64,000 nt of DNA, taken from NCBI RefSeq assembly GCF_032854445.1, contig NC_088305.1, forward strand, positions 15,567,606 through 15,631,605, in the 5' to 3' direction. Shown piece after piece: positions 62,403 to 64,000 of the stretch. A program made the translations under genes and the position numbers. This DNA is from Liolophura sinensis. Its lineage: Eukaryota > Mollusca > Polyplacophora > Chitonida > Chitonidae. A model generated the notes under the pieces. That model saw only the letters and a list, made by a program, of their open reading frames with translations. It ran no database searches and had not been told where the DNA came from. Every line of letters starts with the position of its first letter. The first letter of the stretch is position 1.

Positions 62403-62693
62403 TTGATTTGACTAGGGGGCCTCCGTGGCTCAGTTGGTTAGTGCGCTAGCGCAGCGTGAGGACCAAGCAGTCTCTCACCAATGTGGTCGCCGTGAGTTCA
62501 AGTCCAGCTCATGTTGGCTTCCTCTCCGGCCGTGCGTGGGACGGTCTGGCACAACCTGCGGATGGTCATGGGTTCCCCCCGGGGCTCTGCCCGGTTTCCA
62601 CCCACCATAATGCTGGCCGCCGTTGTATAAGTGAAATATTCTTGAGTACGGCGTAAAACACCAATCAAATAAATAAATAAATTGATTTGACTA
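62403..62693 (+). mobile_element. SINE family A, full length with perfect 12-bp target-site duplication
   Basis: The body runs from 62415 to 62681. It has CTCCGTGGCTCAGTTGGTTA (A box), GTCTCTCACCAATGTGGTCG, the B box GTGAGTTCAAGTCC, CCGTGCGTGGGACGGTCTGG and CCACCATAATGCTGGCCGCC. It ends TTCTTGAGTACGGCGTAAAA and an AAATAAATAAATAA tail. The flanks TTGATTTGACTA (62403-62414 and 62682-62693) are identical, so this is the youngest-looking copy and the reference for the family. The open frame at 62425-62610 is a SINE translation. Confidence 0.95.
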
Positions 62694-63102
62694 ACTTCAC
62701 AGACACTTTTGTGTAATGGTTCTACATATTTGTTTACACATTAACAGACTTTGTGCAGTACATGTAATACAGATTAAATTTCTTTTACATATTCCTTCTT
62801 GTTGATGAATTAAAATCATTGTCTGACCATTCAATATAAATAAGTTTCAATGGTTTCTCCAGGGATCAGTGAGAAACACAATTTTTAAATAAGTTTGACC
62901 TGGAAATTATATACACACATTTAAAGAATATGGCCGAACCATTCACACCATTTTTGCATAGTGGACATTTTGTCAACAATACGCCCTGTTTGTTGCCAGC
63001 AGTAATTTAGTAATACAGCAGATGGTATTGTAAGACATGATAAACAGTTCTTATCACTAATAATATTGTCATGAGATGATTTTCAGCTGCAGGATTTAAA
63101 AT

Positions 63103-63242
63103 TGTGCAGCAACCTGCGGATGGTCGTGGGTTTCCCCCGGGCTGTGCCCGGTTTCCACCCACCATAATGCTGGCCGCTGTTGTATAAGTGAAATATTCTT
63201 GAGTACGGCGTAAAACACCAATCTAATAAATAAATAAATAAA
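63103..63242 (+). mobile_element. SINE family A, 3' half
   Basis: CAGCAACCTGCGGATGGTCG, CCGGTTTCCACCCACCATAA, GTATAAGTGAAATATTCTTG and CACCAATCTAATAAATAAAT. Very close to the copy at 62415 but 5'-truncated, as SINEs often are. Confidence 0.92.
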
Positions 63243-63299
63243 ATTGTACATATATGCAATGGATGTCATGAGATTACAAGTCAAAACACTATGGTGGCA

Positions 63300-64000
63300 C
63301 CCGAGTAGTAAGAACAGGGATACCCCCAGTAAACACATTGATGCCACCAATAGTTGCCAAAGTAAACACACCTATAGTGATGACACCAGTAGTTGCCAGA
63401 ATTAAGTAAGAATGGAGGTGCCCAAAGTAAACACAGCTATAGTGATGCCAGAAGTAAGAACAGAGGTGCCAAAAGTGAATACAGCTATAGTTATGCCAGA
63501 AGTAAGAACAGAGGTGCCAAACGTGAATACAGCTGTAGTGATGCCAGAAGTAAGAACAGAGGTGCCAAAAGTGAATACAGCTATGGTGATGCCAGAAGTA
63601 AGAACAGAGGTGCCAAAAGTGAATACAGCTATAGTGATGCCAGAAATAAGAACAGAGGTGCCAAAAGTGAATACAGCTATAGTGATGCCAGAAGTAAGAA
63701 CAGAGGTGCCAAAAGTGAATACAGCTATGGTGATGCCAGAAGTAAGAACAGAGGTGCCAAAAGTGAATACAGCTATAGTGATGCCAGAAGTAAGAACAGA
63801 GGTGCCAAAAGTGAATACAGCTATGGTGATGCCAGAAGTAAGAACAGAGGTGTCAATGCCAGAAGTAAGAACAGAGGTGCCAAAAGTGAATACAGCTATG
63901 GTGATGCCAGAAGTAAGAACAGAGGTGCCAAAAGTGAACACAGCTATAGTGATGCCAGAAGTAAGAACAGAGGTGCCAAAAGTGAATACAGCTATGGTGA
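63300..64000. repeat. 48-bp minisatellite, at least 12 copies, running off the window
   Basis: Units of GTGCCAAAAGTGAATACAGC, TATAGTGATGCCAGAAGTAA and GAACAGAG, homogeneous from about 63430 onward and diverged before. One copy near 63850 is shortened. 48 is a multiple of three, so the array is open on both strands; for example FGTSVLTSGITIAV cycles on the minus strand. With the right edge missing, a coding array cannot be fully excluded, but the diverged left end contains stops in the + frames. Confidence 0.93.

Larger units (their letters stand above)
60563..64000 (+). other. Downstream intron (partial)
   Basis: If the exon at 60479 is real, this is the start of the following intron. No further exon was recognised up to the edge. 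60563-60981, 61601-62402 and 62694-63102 show no feature beyond AT-rich sequence. The rest is arrays and SINEs. Confidence 0.5.

Noticed and set aside
62425-62656. tRNA gene suggested by A and B boxes
   Set aside because: The boxes belong to a SINE head; the sequence does not fold into a standard cloverleaf by eye and continues into a SINE body and tail.

Overview
The window looks like nuclear DNA of a lophotrochozoan invertebrate, most likely a mollusc. This is inferred from its AT-rich composition, GT-AG introns, very long introns, three tRNA-headed SINE families of a type I associate with mollusc genomes, and a protein-coding signal that is clearly animal. There is no prokaryotic, viral or plasmid content. 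Nearly all longer open frames are translations of tandem repeats or chance frames.

The only gene I can support is on the + strand. It is an ERG-type (KCNH2/6/7, Drosophila seizure class) voltage-gated potassium channel, represented by internal exons of its cytoplasmic N-terminus. One exon at 30665-30894 and another at 55951-56082 together encode most of the eag/PAS domain. They are separated by an intron of about 25 kb. A third, short exon at 60479-60562 is compatible in phase and continues into the basic linker after the PAS domain. The first coding exon, the transmembrane core and the cyclic-nucleotide-binding-homology domain are not visible and presumably lie outside the window. The first of the three exons carries three single-base indels, each next to a homopolymer run. 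Together they restore the exact length of the equivalent human exon, so I read them as assembly or sequencing errors, not as a dead gene.

Everything else is intronic or flanking repeat-rich DNA. About twenty minisatellite arrays (17 to 121 bp units) are spread over 64 kb. The largest are at 41840-44385 (34 bp), 56334-58030 (72 bp), 45027-46010 (49 bp), 36110-37075 (121 bp) and 51342-52092 (85 bp, nearly identical copies). SINE family A (A/B-box head, AAATAAATA tail) has over a dozen copies on both strands, family B has three and family C has two. Three intact copies have clear target-site duplications. Several small inverted-repeat elements are present, including one inserted inside a minisatellite (33701-34153), a near-palindromic element (41147-41299) and a MITE family with AACCTTTTC ends (at least four copies).

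Layout: 1-30664 is probable first-intron or upstream DNA. 30665-30894 is the first PAS exon. 30895-55950 is the 25-kb intron holding most of the arrays. 55951-56082 is the second PAS exon. 56083-60478 is an intron dominated by the 72-bp array. 60479-60562 is the candidate linker exon. 60563-64000 is intron containing a minisatellite that carries repeated perfect CRE palindromes and, at the right edge, a 48-bp minisatellite that runs out of the window.
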